A stretch of 64,000 nt of DNA from Gammaproteobacteria bacterium (GCA_022712915.1 JAFLJQ010000110.1:1-64000); one strand, 5' to 3'; counted from the first letter of the stretch, positions 43,914 through 54,762 are shown. Notes: a model not told the origin generated them from the letters alone. A program made the numbers and translations.

Positions 43914-46418
43914 ATGAAACTGACAAGGCGTGATTTTATTAAGAATAATGCCATCGCTGCCACCGCTACTGCGGCTGGTGTTACCCTGCCCGGTATCAAG
44001 TTTGCCGAGGCACAAAATCGAGACATGATCCGTTGGGATAAGGCACCCTGCCGTTTTTGCGGCACAGGTTGTAGTGTTCTCATCGGCACCAAAGATGACA
44101 AAGTGGTCGCCACTCAAGGGGATCCCGATTCACCGGTCAACCGTGGCCTCAACTGTATCAAGGGTTACTTTCTATCCAAGATAATGTACGGCAAGGATAG
44201 GCTGACCAAACCATTGTTGCGCATGAAAAATGGTAAATACGACAAAAATGGTGATTTTCAAGAAGTAAGTTGGGATAAAGCCTTCGATGTCATGGCCCAA
44301 AAATGGAAAGAGGCACTGAAGAAAAAAGGACCAACGTCTGTGGGTATGTTTGGTTCCGGACAATGGACGGTGTGGGAAGGCTACGCGGCCTCCAAACTAC
44401 TCAAAGCCGGTTTCCGTTCTAACAACCTCGATCCCAATGCCCGTCACTGTATGGCCTCAGCCGTAGGTGCCTTTATGCGCGGCTTTGGTTCCGATGAACC
44501 TATGGGTTGTTACGATGACCTGGAACATGCCGATGCCTTTGTACTATGGGGCTCTAACATGGCTGAGATGCACCCCATCCTGTGGTCGCGTTTGACGGAT
44601 ACCCGTCTGACCAAACCCGGTTGTGAAGTGCATGTACTTTCCACCTTTACACACCGCAGCTTTGACTTGGCCGATAACGGCATGATATTTGTCCCACAAA
44701 CCGATCTGGCCATTCTGAATTACATTGCCAACTACATTATTCAGACCAAGGCCTACAACAAGGACTTCATTAATAAACACGTCAACTTTAAGAAGACACC
44801 TACCGATATCGGTTATGGTTTACGACCCACTCACACGCTGGAAAAGAAAAAAACCGGCAAGGGTGGCAAACTGAGCAAGATTAGCTTTGAAGAATATGCC
44901 AAGTCTATATCCAAATATACCCTGAGCTATACCTCAGAACTCAGTGGCGTACCCAAGAAAAATCTGCTGCGTCTAGCCAAGTTATACGCCGATCCCAAAA
45001 AGAAAGTCACCTCTTACTGGACCATGGGCTTCAACCAGCATACTCGTGGTGTGTGGGCCAACGGCCTGATGTATAACGTGCATCTGTTGATGGGCAAGAT
45101 CTCCGAACCCGGTAACAGTCCTTTCTCTCTGACAGGCCAACCTTCCGCCTGTGGTACCGCACGTGAAGTCGGCACATTTTCCCATCGTCTGCCCGCCGAT
45201 CTGGTGGTAAAAAAGAAGGCACATCGCGACTTTGCCGAAAAGATCTGGAAACTGCCCTCTGGAACCATTCCAGCCAAACCCGGCTTCCACGCCGTATTAC
45301 AAAACCGCATGTTGAAAGACGGTAAGCTGAATGCCTACTGGGTAATGTGTAATAACAACATGCAGGCCGCCGCCAACATGAACGAGGAAACGCTACCCGG
45401 TTATCGCAACCCGGAAAACTTCATTGTCGTATCCGATCCTTACCCCACCGTTACCGCACAAGCAGCCGACCTGATTCTGCCCACCTCCATGTGGGTAGAG
45501 AAAGAAGGTGCCTATGGTAATGCCGAACGCCGCACCCAGTTCTGGCGCCAACAGGTCAGCGCACCCGGTGAATCCAAATCCGATCTTTGGCAATTGATGG
45601 AGTTTTCCAAACACTTCAAGGTAGAGGAAGTCTGGCCAGCGGATCTGATCGCCAAAATGCCACAGTACAAAGGTAAAACCCTGTATGACGTGCTGTACAA
45701 AAATGGCCAGGTTGATAAATACAAAAAACAAACCGTCACAGACAAGCAAGGTAACCGCTATCAGAATGACGAAATGGATCACTTTGGCTTTTACGCACAA
45801 AAAGGCCTGTTTGAGGAATATCGTCTCTTTGGTACAACCGGCCCCAAAAAAGGGCATGACCTGGCTGAATTTGATCAATACCACGCAACACGCGGAATGC
45901 GCTGGCCGGTGATTAACGGTAAGGAAACCTTGTGGCGTTACCGCGAAGGTTATGATCCTCTTGTTGGAAAAGGCAAAGATGTTGAGTTCTACGGTAAAAA
46001 AGACGGTCGCGCCAATATTATAACGGCCCCTTTTGAAGCCGCTGCCGAATCTCCCGATAAAGAATATGATCTGTGGCTTTCCACTGGTCGAGTTCTGGAA
46101 CACTGGCATTCCGGTTCCATGACCCGTCGTGTACCGGAACTGTACCGAGCCTTCCCCGATGCCGTGGTGTTCATGCACCCGGATGATGCTAAGAGACGTG
46201 GTCTGCGTCGGGGTATGACCGCAAATATTGTCAGCCGCCGAGGTGAAATGACCGCCGAGATCGAAACCCGTGGCCGTAACCGCCCACCGGAAGGCCTGGT
46301 ATTCGTCCCCTGGTTTGATGCCAGTAGACTGATAAACAAGCTGACCCTCGATGCAACCGATCCTCTCTCAAAAGAAACGGACTATAAAAAATGTGCCGTG
46401 AAGATCGTCAAAGTATAA
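43914..46418 (+). CDS. napA: Periplasmic nitrate reductase catalytic subunit
   Basis: 834 residues. AGGAGG at 43900-43905 precedes the ATG. The twin-arginine signal is [12 protein letters not shown]. The [4Fe-4S] site is [13 protein letters not shown] with a fourth Cys in GLNCIKGY. The molybdenum-ligand cysteine is in [13 protein letters not shown]. The C-terminal molybdopterin region is [18 protein letters not shown]. It reduces nitrate to nitrite in the periplasm using bis-MGD molybdenum. Confidence 0.97.
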   Translation: MKLTRRDFIKNNAIAATATAAGVTLPGIKFAEAQNRDMIRWDKAPCRFCGTGCSVLIGTKDDKVVATQGDPDSPVNRGLNCIKGYFLSKIMYGKDRLTKPLLRMKNGKYDKNGDFQEVSWDKAFDVMAQKWKEALKKKGPTSVGMFGSGQWTVWEGYAASKLLKAGFRSNNLDPNARHCMASAVGAFMRGFGSDEPMGCYDDLEHADAFVLWGSNMAEMHPILWSRLTDTRLTKPGCEVHVLSTFTHRSFDLADNGMIFVPQTDLAILNYIANYIIQTKAYNKDFINKHVNFKKTPTDIGYGLRPTHTLEKKKTGKGGKLSKISFEEYAKSISKYTLSYTSELSGVPKKNLLRLAKLYADPKKKVTSYWTMGFNQHTRGVWANGLMYNVHLLMGKISEPGNSPFSLTGQPSACGTAREVGTFSHRLPADLVVKKKAHRDFAEKIWKLPSGTIPAKPGFHAVLQNRMLKDGKLNAYWVMCNNNMQAAANMNEETLPGYRNPENFIVVSDPYPTVTAQAADLILPTSMWVEKEGAYGNAERRTQFWRQQVSAPGESKSDLWQLMEFSKHFKVEEVWPADLIAKMPQYKGKTLYDVLYKNGQVDKYKKQTVTDKQGNRYQNDEMDHFGFYAQKGLFEEYRLFGTTGPKKGHDLAEFDQYHATRGMRWPVINGKETLWRYREGYDPLVGKGKDVEFYGKKDGRANIITAPFEAAAESPDKEYDLWLSTGRVLEHWHSGSMTRRVPELYRAFPDAVVFMHPDDAKRRGLRRGMTANIVSRRGEMTAEIETRGRNRPPEGLVFVPWFDASRLINKLTLDATDPLSKETDYKKCAVKIVKV

Positions 46419-46430
46419 CTGTGACGAGCC

Positions 46431-47291
46431 ATGGGCAACGTCGACAACAAGGTCGATCAGTATCGGCGGCGCTTTTTGATTCGCACCGCCGGTCAGGCCT
46501 GTGGTGCTACGTTGCTGGGCATGGGCTTGATCACCTTTTCCAATCAAGCCCAATCTTTGCCCGCTACCGCCATACGTCCACCAGGCGCACTGGCAGAGAA
46601 AGATTTTCTTTCTGCCTGCGTGCGTTGCGGTCTATGTGTACGGGATTGTCCTTACGATACCTTGAAACTGTCCAAACTAGGTGATGCTGTGACAACCGGG
46701 ACACCTTATTTTGTTGCGCGTGACATCCCTTGCGAGATGTGCGATGACATTCCCTGTGTAGTCGCTTGCCCAACCGGCGCACTTGATAAGAGTCTCACCA
46801 ATATCGACGATGCCCGCATGGGCCTGGCCGCCCTGGTCGATCAGGAAAACTGTCTCAACTACCTTGGTCTGCGTTGCGATGTCTGTTATCGCATCTGCCC
46901 ACTAATCACTAAAGCCATTAGTATTGAAGTACAACGTGATCCACGCACAGGCAAACACACCTTGTTTATTCCCGTGGTTCACTCCAATGCCTGTACTGGT
47001 TGCGGCAAGTGTGAACAGGCCTGTGTTCTGCCGGAGGCGGCTATCAAAGTACTACCAGTACGACTGGCCAAAGGGGCATCGGCTCAACACTATCGTCTTG
47101 GCTGGGAAGAAAAACGTAAGGCCGGTGGCAGTCTTGTCACCCCCGATAGCAAGCATCAATACAATCTACCGCAAGGTTATCAATATGATAATGACGGTCG
47201 TGGTCTGACCAAAGACAAGCAGGCCAAACCCACTCCATTTGCCAATAACCCCCTCGACACCCTCAACAAGCAACCGGAGCGCAAGCAATGA
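46431..47291 (+). CDS. napG: Ferredoxin-type quinol dehydrogenase NapG
   Basis: 286 residues with a twin-arginine-like signal ([14 protein letters not shown]) and four [4Fe-4S] motifs: [35 protein letters not shown] and [12 protein letters not shown]. With NapH it passes electrons from quinol to NapB/NapA. Overlaps napH by four bases. Confidence 0.93.
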   Translation: MGNVDNKVDQYRRRFLIRTAGQACGATLLGMGLITFSNQAQSLPATAIRPPGALAEKDFLSACVRCGLCVRDCPYDTLKLSKLGDAVTTGTPYFVARDIPCEMCDDIPCVVACPTGALDKSLTNIDDARMGLAALVDQENCLNYLGLRCDVCYRICPLITKAISIEVQRDPRTGKHTLFIPVVHSNACTGCGKCEQACVLPEAAIKVLPVRLAKGASAQHYRLGWEEKRKAGGSLVTPDSKHQYNLPQGYQYDNDGRGLTKDKQAKPTPFANNPLDTLNKQPERKQ

Positions 47292-48187
47292 GTGCCCTAT
47301 TGAGACCCGGTTCTGAAGCAATAGAAGTCAATGGCTGGTGGTTTGCCCATCGGTGGCTGTTTATACGACGTGGCATGCAACTTAGTATACTCACGTTATT
47401 TTTAATCGGCCCCTGGTTTGGTATATGGGTCATTAAGGGCAACATCACTTCATCCTTACTACTGGACGTGATACCCCTGAGTGATCCCTACTTATTGATT
47501 CAAAGTCTATTTGCTGGTCACTGGCCGGAAACCACGCTTGTGATAGGCGCGGCAATCATCACCCTGTTTTACTTTCTAATCGGTGGTCGGGCTTACTGCG
47601 GCTGGATCTGCCCTGTCAACATGATCACTGATTTTGCAGCATGGTTGCGGCAACGCTTTAATATCAAAAGTGGTGCACATCTTCCACGTCAGAGTCGTTA
47701 CTGGATCCTGGCCATGACCCTCAGCGGCGCAGCCATCACAGGCAGCCTGTTGTGGGAACTGGTCAATCCCGTCACCCTGCTCTATCGCGGGTTAATCTTC
47801 GGCATGGGTTCAGTCTGGCTATTAATGCTGGCACTGTTCTTATTTGACCTGCTGCTCAGCCCACGTGGTTGGTGCAGTCATCTCTGCCCCATGGGAGCCT
47901 TCTACAGTCTGTTAGCCAAATACGCTCCTTTACGTATCAGCGCGAGCAAACGTGAAAAATGTAATGACTGCATGGACTGTTATGCCGTTTGTCCCGAACC
48001 TCAGGTCATTCCACCGGCACTCAAAGGTGCTCAGCAAGGGAATGGCCCGGTTATCCTCGATATTAACTGCACCAATTGTGCACGCTGTATCGATGTCTGT
48101 TCAGAAAATGTTTTTAAATTTAGCCATCGTTTTAATAATTCAATTCAATCAACCCATAATTTCAAGCAAAGTGAGGTCCTGTCATGA
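47288..48187 (+). CDS. napH: Quinol dehydrogenase membrane component NapH
   Basis: 299 residues, four TM helices, with cytoplasmic [12 protein letters not shown] and [13 protein letters not shown] and two ferredoxin-like motifs, [12 protein letters not shown] and [12 protein letters not shown]. It takes electrons from quinol and works with NapG. It is a distant relative of the N-terminal half of the 8805-11057 protein. Confidence 0.93.
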   Translation: MSALLRPGSEAIEVNGWWFAHRWLFIRRGMQLSILTLFLIGPWFGIWVIKGNITSSLLLDVIPLSDPYLLIQSLFAGHWPETTLVIGAAIITLFYFLIGGRAYCGWICPVNMITDFAAWLRQRFNIKSGAHLPRQSRYWILAMTLSGAAITGSLLWELVNPVTLLYRGLIFGMGSVWLLMLALFLFDLLLSPRGWCSHLCPMGAFYSLLAKYAPLRISASKREKCNDCMDCYAVCPEPQVIPPALKGAQQGNGPVILDINCTNCARCIDVCSENVFKFSHRFNNSIQSTHNFKQSEVLS

Positions 48188-48630
48188 ACCATTTACTCAA
48201 GCGCACGACAATCATGCTTGGCATAACACTCATCGTTCCCACTATTAATGCAGCAGAAGTGGAATCCTTGCGAGGTTCACAGCCTCTTAGTGAAAATGCC
48301 AAACAACCCGTATCCAAAAAATGGCAGTCAGATCGACCGCCTATAACAAGAGATTTTGTACAACAACCGCCCCTGGTTCCTCATTCTATTGAAGGCTACG
48401 TCATTAATATAAAATCAAATAAATGCCTGAGCTGTCATAGTTGGGCAAATTATAAAGACAAGGGGGCGACCAAGATCAGCCTGACCCATTTCACCGATAG
48501 AGATGGACATGATCTAGCCAATGTCTCAGCACGACGTTATTTCTGCACCCAATGTCACGCGCCACAAGTCGATGCCCAACCACTGGTTAAAAATACCTTT
48601 ACACCCGTAAAAGGCATCATAGGTCGATAA
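48184..48630 (+). CDS. napB: Dihaem cytochrome subunit NapB
   Basis: 148 residues with a signal peptide (to about residue 22, INAAE) and two CXXCH motifs, CLSCH and CTQCHAPQVDA. HSIEGYVI and THFTDRDG supply distal ligands. It is the direct electron donor to NapA in the periplasm. Overlaps napH by four bases. Confidence 0.95.
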   Translation: MNHLLKRTTIMLGITLIVPTINAAEVESLRGSQPLSENAKQPVSKKWQSDRPPITRDFVQQPPLVPHSIEGYVINIKSNKCLSCHSWANYKDKGATKISLTHFTDRDGHDLANVSARRYFCTQCHAPQVDAQPLVKNTFTPVKGIIGR

Positions 48631-48676
48631 GCCTGTGGCATACATTATGCGAAGAATTACTAGACAGGACTAGATT

Positions 48677-49309
48677 ATGTCAGACAAAAACAAACGTAAT
48701 AAAGTAAAACAAGTAGTAGCTGACCTCTGGCAGACAATGAAAAACCCCAGCGCCAAATATTCTCTTGGCACACTACTTGGTGTTGGAATTGTCGCCGGTG
48801 TTATCCTCTGGGGTGGCTTCAACACAGCGATGGAGATGACAAACACTGAAAGCTTCTGCATCTCCTGCCATGAAATGCGGGACAACGTGTATGTAGAGTA
48901 TAAAAACACCATTCACTACAATAACCGTAGCGGAGTGCGTGCCACTTGCCCTGATTGCCATGTACCCAAAGAATGGCATTTAAAGATACTACGCAAGATC
49001 AAGGCCAGTAATGAACTGCTGCATAAGGCACTTGGCTCCATTGATACACCAGAGAAATTTGAAGCCAAGCGACTCACGCTGTCCCGTAATGTCTGGAAGA
49101 CAATGAAAGAAAATGACTCACATGAATGCCGTAACTGTCACGACTTTGAGTCCATGGACTATGCGCGGCAAGGCCGCCGAGCTGTCAAAAGCCATACCAA
49201 AGGTTTTGACGCTGGCAAAACGTGCATCGATTGCCATAAAGGTATAGCCCATTCACTACCTACCATGTACAAAGAAGACCCAAGTGCCGCATTCCCAACA
49301 GGTAAATAA
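48677..49309 (+). CDS. napC: Tetrahaem quinol dehydrogenase NapC
   Basis: 210 residues with one N-terminal TM anchor (YSLGTLLGVGIVAGVILW) and four CXXCH motifs: CISCHEMR, CPDCHVP, CRNCHDF and CIDCHKG. NapC/NirT-family protein that oxidises quinol and reduces NapB. The operon therefore has both NapC and NapGH routes. It is the last nap gene, followed by a terminator. Confidence 0.95.
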   Translation: MSDKNKRNKVKQVVADLWQTMKNPSAKYSLGTLLGVGIVAGVILWGGFNTAMEMTNTESFCISCHEMRDNVYVEYKNTIHYNNRSGVRATCPDCHVPKEWHLKILRKIKASNELLHKALGSIDTPEKFEAKRLTLSRNVWKTMKENDSHECRNCHDFESMDYARQGRRAVKSHTKGFDAGKTCIDCHKGIAHSLPTMYKEDPSAAFPTGK

Positions 49310-49340
49310 TAAATTTAATTTAAACGTCGCATAACAAATA

Positions 49341-49369
49341 AAAAAGGTGGGCTATGCCCACCTTTTTTA
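49341..49369 (+). terminator. Intrinsic terminator of the nap operon
   Basis: AAAAAGGTGGGC, loop TAT, GCCCACCTTTTTT. Twelve-base stem ending in a T-run; the A-run on the other arm lets it act in both directions. Confidence 0.92.
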
Positions 49370-49460
49370 TTTTTGTAATTAAACTTGGTGAAAAAAATTT
49401 CTCTATAATCCATCTGTCTACAAAAACTCCCTACTCAACCTATTAGCCGATGTCTTTATT

Positions 49461-50000
49461 TTAGATCATAGCCAACAGCTCCGGGTTAGGCTCAGGGTGA
49501 GTTAAATGATTAATGTAATTAGACAATGTTTTTATCGACACCACCAACATCACTTCAAGGATCTGTTGTTTTGTAAAGCCGGCATTTATAAATTTCTCTA
49601 TCGCAACATCACCAGGACGGCCCCGACTTTCAACAACAGCTTGAGTAAATTTAACCAACGCAGCATCTTGTACATCATCAATCACATCACCCGCATTAAG
49701 CGCATCCAGTGTTTGCTGATTTGCCTGTTTCATTTTACCAATCGCCCGGTGTGCCACGATACAAAAATCACATTGATTTTGAACACTGGCGGCCAATAAA
49801 GCGACTTGTTGCTGACCTGGGGTAAAAGACGTTTTATCGATCAGTGCATTTAATGCCAGATAACCTTCAAGCGTGGTGGGGGCTTCCGCCATGTAGGCAA
49901 ACAGATTTGGAATATATCCATAACCCTGATTGATTTGAGCCAATATGGATTTTGCCTCTTCTGAGGCCGTTTCTAGCGTGTGGAACGTAAAGTCAGTCAT
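49461..50000 (-). CDS. AhpD/carboxymuconolactone decarboxylase-like protein
   Basis: 179 residues. The redox centre is CDFCIVAHRAI (CXXC plus histidine three on), in the alkylhydroperoxidase D-like fold. Such proteins can reduce peroxides or act on other electrophiles. It is divergent from an AraC-family regulator gene whose start is close by, so that regulator probably controls it. Confidence 0.82.
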   Translation of the reverse strand: MTDFTFHTLETASEEAKSILAQINQGYGYIPNLFAYMAEAPTTLEGYLALNALIDKTSFTPGQQQVALLAASVQNQCDFCIVAHRAIGKMKQANQQTLDALNAGDVIDDVQDAALVKFTQAVVESRGRPGDVAIEKFINAGFTKQQILEVMLVVSIKTLSNYINHLTHPEPNPELLAMI

Positions 50001-50027
50001 TTATCTTCTCCTCATTAATATTTTGTC

Positions 50028-50972
50028 ATGCCGAGTTTAGAGGCTATACTCAGGACGATGAATGACAATAAATACGCATTAAATGCTAAATCGTCCGAAT
50101 TTGACGCATTATCAGAAATCCTGTCCCTGCTAGAACTGGATGTTGATATTTACCACAACGCAAAAGTCTGCGGTAACTGGCGCATTGATGAGCATCTACT
50201 CGGCGCGACCTGCTTTCATATCGTGACCCTGGGGAGTTGCCAGCTCTATGTGCCAGACCATGAGCCGGTTGAGCTACAGTGCGGCGACCTGGTTATTTTC
50301 CCGCGTGAGACCACCCACCACATGCTACCCATCGAATCACAAGAGGGTAAACAACAACACCTGTCCTTTACACAGGCAGAATTAATCACCGGCACCGGCT
50401 TACTCTGCGGCGAGGTGCGGTTCCAACACAAAGGAAGCCACTACCTGTTAGATGCCTTACCAGCCTTTTTTATAATTCAAAACACTCGCAATAATCATTG
50501 GCTAAGCGCATTACTGAAGATGATAGTTTACGAAAACACCCATTCCCAGCCAGCATCAAAATCCATCATCAACCGTTTGTCTGAATTATTATTTACCTAT
50601 GCCTTACGCCAATATCTCGAAGACAAGCCTGATGAATCCGGTATACTGGCCGTGTATGGTGACACCAGACTACTAAAAGCGATCCGCTGCATCCACCAGG
50701 CACCACAACAAAACTGGACACTAGAGTACCTCGCAAAAGAAGCAGGACTATCACGCACCGTCTTTGCCGAAACATTTAAAACCATCAGTGGCTGGACACC
50801 GGGACAATACTTAATCTGGTGGCGCATGCAACTTGCCTGGTCTTTATTAAATAAGGGAGAATCTGTATCACAGGCTGCAGAACGCATCGGATACAAATCT
50901 GAATCTGCCTTTTCACGTGCATTCAGTAAAATGTTTTCAGTTAGCGCAGGAAAAGTCAGGCGGGGTTTATAA
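50028..50972 (+). CDS. AraC-family regulator with cupin sensor domain
   Basis: 314 residues if started at 50028; the ATG at 50058 (MNDNKY) is more likely, because it leaves room for the divergent promoter. The N-terminal cupin-type AraC-binding domain has a glycine and proline pattern (LQCGDLVIFPRETTHHM). The C-terminal pair of helix-turn-helix motifs is WTLEYLAKEAGLSRTVFAET and VSQAAERIGYKSESAFSRAF. It probably senses a small molecule and controls the AhpD-like gene and the DsbA-like gene downstream. Confidence 0.85.
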   Translation: MPSLEAILRTMNDNKYALNAKSSEFDALSEILSLLELDVDIYHNAKVCGNWRIDEHLLGATCFHIVTLGSCQLYVPDHEPVELQCGDLVIFPRETTHHMLPIESQEGKQQHLSFTQAELITGTGLLCGEVRFQHKGSHYLLDALPAFFIIQNTRNNHWLSALLKMIVYENTHSQPASKSIINRLSELLFTYALRQYLEDKPDESGILAVYGDTRLLKAIRCIHQAPQQNWTLEYLAKEAGLSRTVFAETFKTISGWTPGQYLIWWRMQLAWSLLNKGESVSQAAERIGYKSESAFSRAFSKMFSVSAGKVRRGL

Positions 50973-51039
50973 TGATCAAGCACTCACTACAGGCTTTTCA
51001 AAACATCGATATATTAATATGCAACTCAGGATAGCCTAA

Positions 51040-51675
51040 ATGACACCCCCCACAATACTCTGGTACTTCGCTGATCCCATGTGCTCCTGGTGCTGGGGTT
51101 TTACACCGGTTTTCGAGAAAATCCAGGCCGCTTATAGTGATCGTATCAATCTCGCCCTAATGATGGGAGGCTTACGTCCGGGGACAACAAACCCCCTGAC
51201 CGCAGCCGCAAGGGATGAGATCCTGCATCACTGGCATGACGTCAATAAATTAACCGGTCAAGCCTTTAATTTTGAAGGTGCCCTGCCAGAAGGTTTTATC
51301 TATGATACCGAACCGGCCAGCCGTGCAGTAATCACCATGGCCGCTCTTAGCCCAGAGCAGATTTTTCCTTACTTCAAATCTATTCAGTCAGCTTTTTATC
51401 TCGAAGACCAGAATGTCACAAACGATGACACACTGGCCGAACTGGCACAGCAACAAGGCTTATCTGCCGATAAATTTTATGTCCACTTTCAAACAGATGG
51501 CGTAAAAGAAGAAACGCAACAACATTTCCAGCGCACACATCAATCCGGAGTGAGCGGTTTTCCAACACTGGTACTGCAAAGGGAATCTGATTTTGAAGTG
51601 ATAACCAGAGGTTATCAATCATTTGATACGCTTTCAGAACAGGTTGAAAATTGGTTAAAAAAAACTGTTCAGTGA
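51040..51675 (+). CDS. DsbA-family protein (FrnE/YwbO-like)
   Basis: 211 residues, no signal peptide, so cytoplasmic. The N-terminal WYFADPMCSWCWGF has the CSWC redox motif of FrnE/DSBA-like thioredoxins, and GVSGFPTLVL holds the cis-proline. It likely acts as a disulfide isomerase or a glutathione-dependent enzyme. With the AhpD-like and AraC genes it forms a small oxidative-stress-like group. Confidence 0.82.
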   Translation: MTPPTILWYFADPMCSWCWGFTPVFEKIQAAYSDRINLALMMGGLRPGTTNPLTAAARDEILHHWHDVNKLTGQAFNFEGALPEGFIYDTEPASRAVITMAALSPEQIFPYFKSIQSAFYLEDQNVTNDDTLAELAQQQGLSADKFYVHFQTDGVKEETQQHFQRTHQSGVSGFPTLVLQRESDFEVITRGYQSFDTLSEQVENWLKKTVQ

Positions 51676-51678
51676 AAT

Positions 51679-52587
51679 TTGTGGATTAAAAATGCAATGA
51701 ATTCAAAGTTACTTGATCACCAAAAAATACTCGGCCATTTCACTAAAATATGGTATTTAAATCATTTCATTAGAAAATTATTTCACAGAGAGAACCTAAA
51801 AACTCTACTGAAGAGCCATATTTTTTTCTTAAGTTTAATATCCTGCTCTATAACAAACATAAATGCCACCGAAGTAAATACCAAACCCTCATCAGGAATG
51901 GATTTACCCTTTGGGGAACCTGTTACTGAAAATCCATCATAACAAAAAAGTTGGTTTGACGGCTACACCATCATACCGAGTTTGATGGTAAAAAATATCT
52001 ACTTTAGATATGTTGATGGTGATAATTTCAATCGGATTGATAAAGAGGCACCACTAGGCATCATGGTTGAAGAGAGGCACATAACACCAGGTATCACCTT
52101 CCGCAGCCCAATCTCATTTACAGATAGCCACATCAGAGGATTAAACATCGGTGCATTCTTTGAAACTGCTTTTTCTACTTTTGAAGTAACTAAACAGAAA
52201 ATTTCCAATAGCAGCGGCTTATCGGAACAAGATCTTGGCACAGAAGTTCATGGACAGGCATTAGACCTTGTCTATATTCTCTATATCCAATACCACGACA
52301 CCTATTTTGTGACAGACAAAAAACATGCCATTCGTTTTGGCCTTGGTGGCGGGATGGGGTATTACACCGCAAAGGGTAATATTTATCTCACGGAAAACAC
52401 CCAGGAATGGCAAAAAATAAACATTGATTTTAATGATAAACATGCAATCCTCAAGGGAATGATCGAATACCAATTTGGTGAGTTCCTATTATCTATCAAA
52501 GATAGGGGGCTAGTCCATTTTTTTACCGGATATAAAAGCACCCTTCGCGAAAGAACCATTGAGGCCGCATATGTATACGAATTTTAA
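51679..52587 (+). pseudogene. Outer-membrane protein gene split by one in-frame TAA
   Basis: The frame opens at 51679 (a start at 51697 or later is possible), has a signal-like segment (HIFFLSLISCSITNINA) and runs to a TAA at 51940-51942 after FGEPVTENPS. The same frame continues open from the next codon (QKSWFDGYTIIPSLMV) to 52587 with no other stop. The continuation has the alternating pattern of a small beta-barrel and ends with an aromatic residue (AAYVYEF). A single ochre codon thus interrupts an about 300-residue reading frame. It could be a recent nonsense mutation or rarely read-through. Family not recognised. Confidence 0.65.
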
Positions 52588-52618
52588 GAGAGAGGCTCTG
52601 GCACCCAGCTTAACAACC

Positions 52619-52657
52619 CGCCCGTAGGGTGAATTAGCAAGCGTAATCCACCGTACG
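52619..52657. repeat. Palindromic intergenic repeat (GTAGGGTG type)
   Basis: CCCGTAGGGTGAATTAG, a short loop (CAAGC), then GTAATCCACCGTACG. The arms pair with a few mismatches. The sequence resembles the GTAGGGTGGATTA-type palindromes I recall as common between proteobacterial genes. Single copy in this window. Confidence 0.55.
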
Positions 52658-52905
52658 TCTCAACCCCAACACACCTGCACAAATGTCAATATCACTCTCC
52701 CCCCAATCCATTGAGTAGTCCCCACTATAGATACTACCTAAATGTTGAATAAGGCCATTCTATCTGACCCTTGGCTAAACTATCGATGCAAAGCATGTGT
52801 TCCAATAACTCCACCCATACCTCAATAACTCTTACCTAGACACCCAGCTTAAGCATCCTTATTTGCTGCACCAAGACTTGAGCCTGAATTTTCTTGAAGA
52901 AACAT

Positions 52906-52960
52906 AACTCATTGAGCGTTAATGATAATATGCAATTTTTTAAAGTGGGTATACACACAA
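52906..52960 (+). repeat. Dispersed repeat family 3, copy a
   Basis: AACTCATTGAGCGTTAATGA and TAATATGC-ATTTTTTAAAGTGGGTAT match 55800-55850 (AACTCATTCACAGTTAATGA, TAATACGC-ATTTCTTAACGTGGATG) at most positions. Function unknown. Confidence 0.5.
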
Positions 52961-53005
52961 ACCCACACAGATAGGCCTTCTCTAATAATATAAAAAAATT
53001 GTTCT

Positions 53006-54622
53006 CTATGACCAGGGTATAAATATGCTGACAGAACTTGAAAAGCCACTTTCAACACCATTTGCGTCATATGCGGTAACAACAAAGTAATATGTTGTAT
53101 TTCCCATCAAGTTATCTAAAACATATGTTGCAATCCCCGGATTGGGTAAATCAATCACATCAAGATAGCGGTCAGGTGATGTCCCAGAGTAAATCTTATA
53201 TCCTCCTAAATTAGTTAATGGGCTATTGTCTGTGTACGCAGTTGGGGGTACCCAGGTTAATGTTGCAGATCCATTACTTGCTGGCTTAGTTACAACTTCG
53301 ATATTGAATGACGCCAAACTTGCCGTATCAATGCCATCTGTAACGCTAATTATTACATTGGAATAAGTACCAACATCTACACTCGAAGGTGTCCCTATCA
53401 AGCGCCCTGTACTGGCGTTAAACGTCGTCCAGGAAGGTTGATTAACTATATTAAACGTTAGTGCATCACCATCACTGTCCATCACGGTCGGGGTAAAGTT
53501 ATAGGCATCGTTCTCGTAAACGTATCTAACCGGATCTCCACCAATAATTGGTTTATTATTCACAGGGGGCACGGGCTTATTCATGACGTCGACATTGAAT
53601 GGTGCCAAATTTGCTGTATCTGTGCCATCTGTAACGCTAATTATTACATTGGAATAAATACCAATATCTGCACTCAAAGGGGTTCCTGTCAAGCGCCCTG
53701 TATTGGCGTTAAACGTCGCCCAGGAAGGTTGATTGACTATATTAAACGTTAGTGCATCACCATCACTGTCCGTCACGGTCGGGATAAAATGATAGGCATC
53801 GTTCTCATAAACAGACCTGACAGGATCTCCATCAATAATTGGTTTATTATTCGCAGGGGGCGCGGGCTCATTCATAACGTCGATATTGAATGGTGCCAAA
53901 TTTGCTGTATCTGTGCCATCTGTAACACTTATAATTACATTGGAATAAATACCAATATCTGCACTCAAAGGGGTCCCTGTCAAACGTCCTGTACTGACGT
54001 TAAACGTCGCCCAGAAAGGTTGATTGACTATGTTAAACGTTAGCGCGTCACCATCAATGTCCGTCACAGTCGGGGTAAAATAATAAGCATTGTTCTCGTA
54101 AATAGACCTAACAGGATTTCCGCTAATAGTTGGCGGGGTATTTATGGAACCCACAGGGGGAGAAGAATTAGCGATATTAAAATTTACATAAAAGGGAACG
54201 GGTGCACTCTGATCCGCAAAGAAGACATCAATATATAACTCATAATTTCCGTCTTGATACTGAGAGAGATCAACATCCATACTATAAGGGGGCGCGCTAT
54301 CTGCTGGAAACTGTGAGTGAGACAATGAACTGTTTTTGCAGCAATAAAAAATGACCCGGCTAACCCCCCTTGCCGACCAATCACTTCCCTCCTGAAAGTG
54401 TACATATATATTCCCTTCGACAGCAGATCCTTCCAAGGTTTTCGCCTTACTCAAATCAGCATTTGAACTTACCATTGCTACGGCATTTTTCCCTATTGTT
54501 CCCGTATTGTTGTTATCCGGCTTGTTAGCATTGCTTTCCGTCTCAACAGAACCACCACCACAAGCGGATAAAATAAAAATTGAAATTAACAATAGAACAA
54601 AACGCAAATTTAAAACCATCAT
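53006..54622 (-). CDS. Lipoprotein with three identical-looking Ig-like repeats and FnIII
   Basis: 538 residues. The lipobox is ILSAC (acylated Cys21) followed by GGG. A short beta-domain (about 50-150) carries a CCK pair. Three cadherin-like/Ig-type repeats of exactly 97 residues follow (each with GDPVRSVYEN, TDSDGDALTFNIVNQP, NTGRLTGTP, IISVTDGTDTANLA). A fibronectin type III-like domain ends the protein (LTNLGGYKIYSGTSPDRY and TYYFVVTAYDANG). DGDGD-type turns suggest calcium binding. A cell-surface or adhesin-like lipoprotein is likely. Confidence 0.75.
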   Translation of the reverse strand: MMVLNLRFVLLLISIFILSACGGGSVETESNANKPDNNNTGTIGKNAVAMVSSNADLSKAKTLEGSAVEGNIYVHFQEGSDWSARGVSRVIFYCCKNSSLSHSQFPADSAPPYSMDVDLSQYQDGNYELYIDVFFADQSAPVPFYVNFNIANSSPPVGSINTPPTISGNPVRSIYENNAYYFTPTVTDIDGDALTFNIVNQPFWATFNVSTGRLTGTPLSADIGIYSNVIISVTDGTDTANLAPFNIDVMNEPAPPANNKPIIDGDPVRSVYENDAYHFIPTVTDSDGDALTFNIVNQPSWATFNANTGRLTGTPLSADIGIYSNVIISVTDGTDTANLAPFNVDVMNKPVPPVNNKPIIGGDPVRYVYENDAYNFTPTVMDSDGDALTFNIVNQPSWTTFNASTGRLIGTPSSVDVGTYSNVIISVTDGIDTASLASFNIEVVTKPASNGSATLTWVPPTAYTDNSPLTNLGGYKIYSGTSPDRYLDVIDLPNPGIATYVLDNLMGNTTYYFVVTAYDANGVESGFSSSVSIFIPWS

Positions 54623-54645
54623 TCAAAATTTTCCAAATTTTCAAT

Positions 54646-54762
54646 ATGAACACGATAGGCATGATACTTTTATCGCTGATGTTCTTTATTTCGTACGCAA
54701 GAGATGGTTGCCGTAGCTCAGGTTTATTGTTTGGGGAACCTGTCACACTTATAAGGTGTTAG
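54646..54762 (+). CDS. Short secreted peptide or gene remnant
   Basis: 38 codons: a signal-like segment (MNTIGMILLSLMFFISYA), then RDGCRSSGLLFGEPVTLIRC and a stop. The LFGEPVT stretch equals that in the split outer-membrane protein gene at 51910-51930 (PFGEPVT), including the DNA TTTGGGGAACCTGT. It may be the truncated start of a paralogue of that gene. Too short to be sure it is expressed. Confidence 0.35.
   Translation: MNTIGMILLSLMFFISYARDGCRSSGLLFGEPVTLIRC

Noticed and set aside
45393-46178. 261-codon minus-strand frame inside napA
   Set aside because: Antisense shadow of a well-identified gene.
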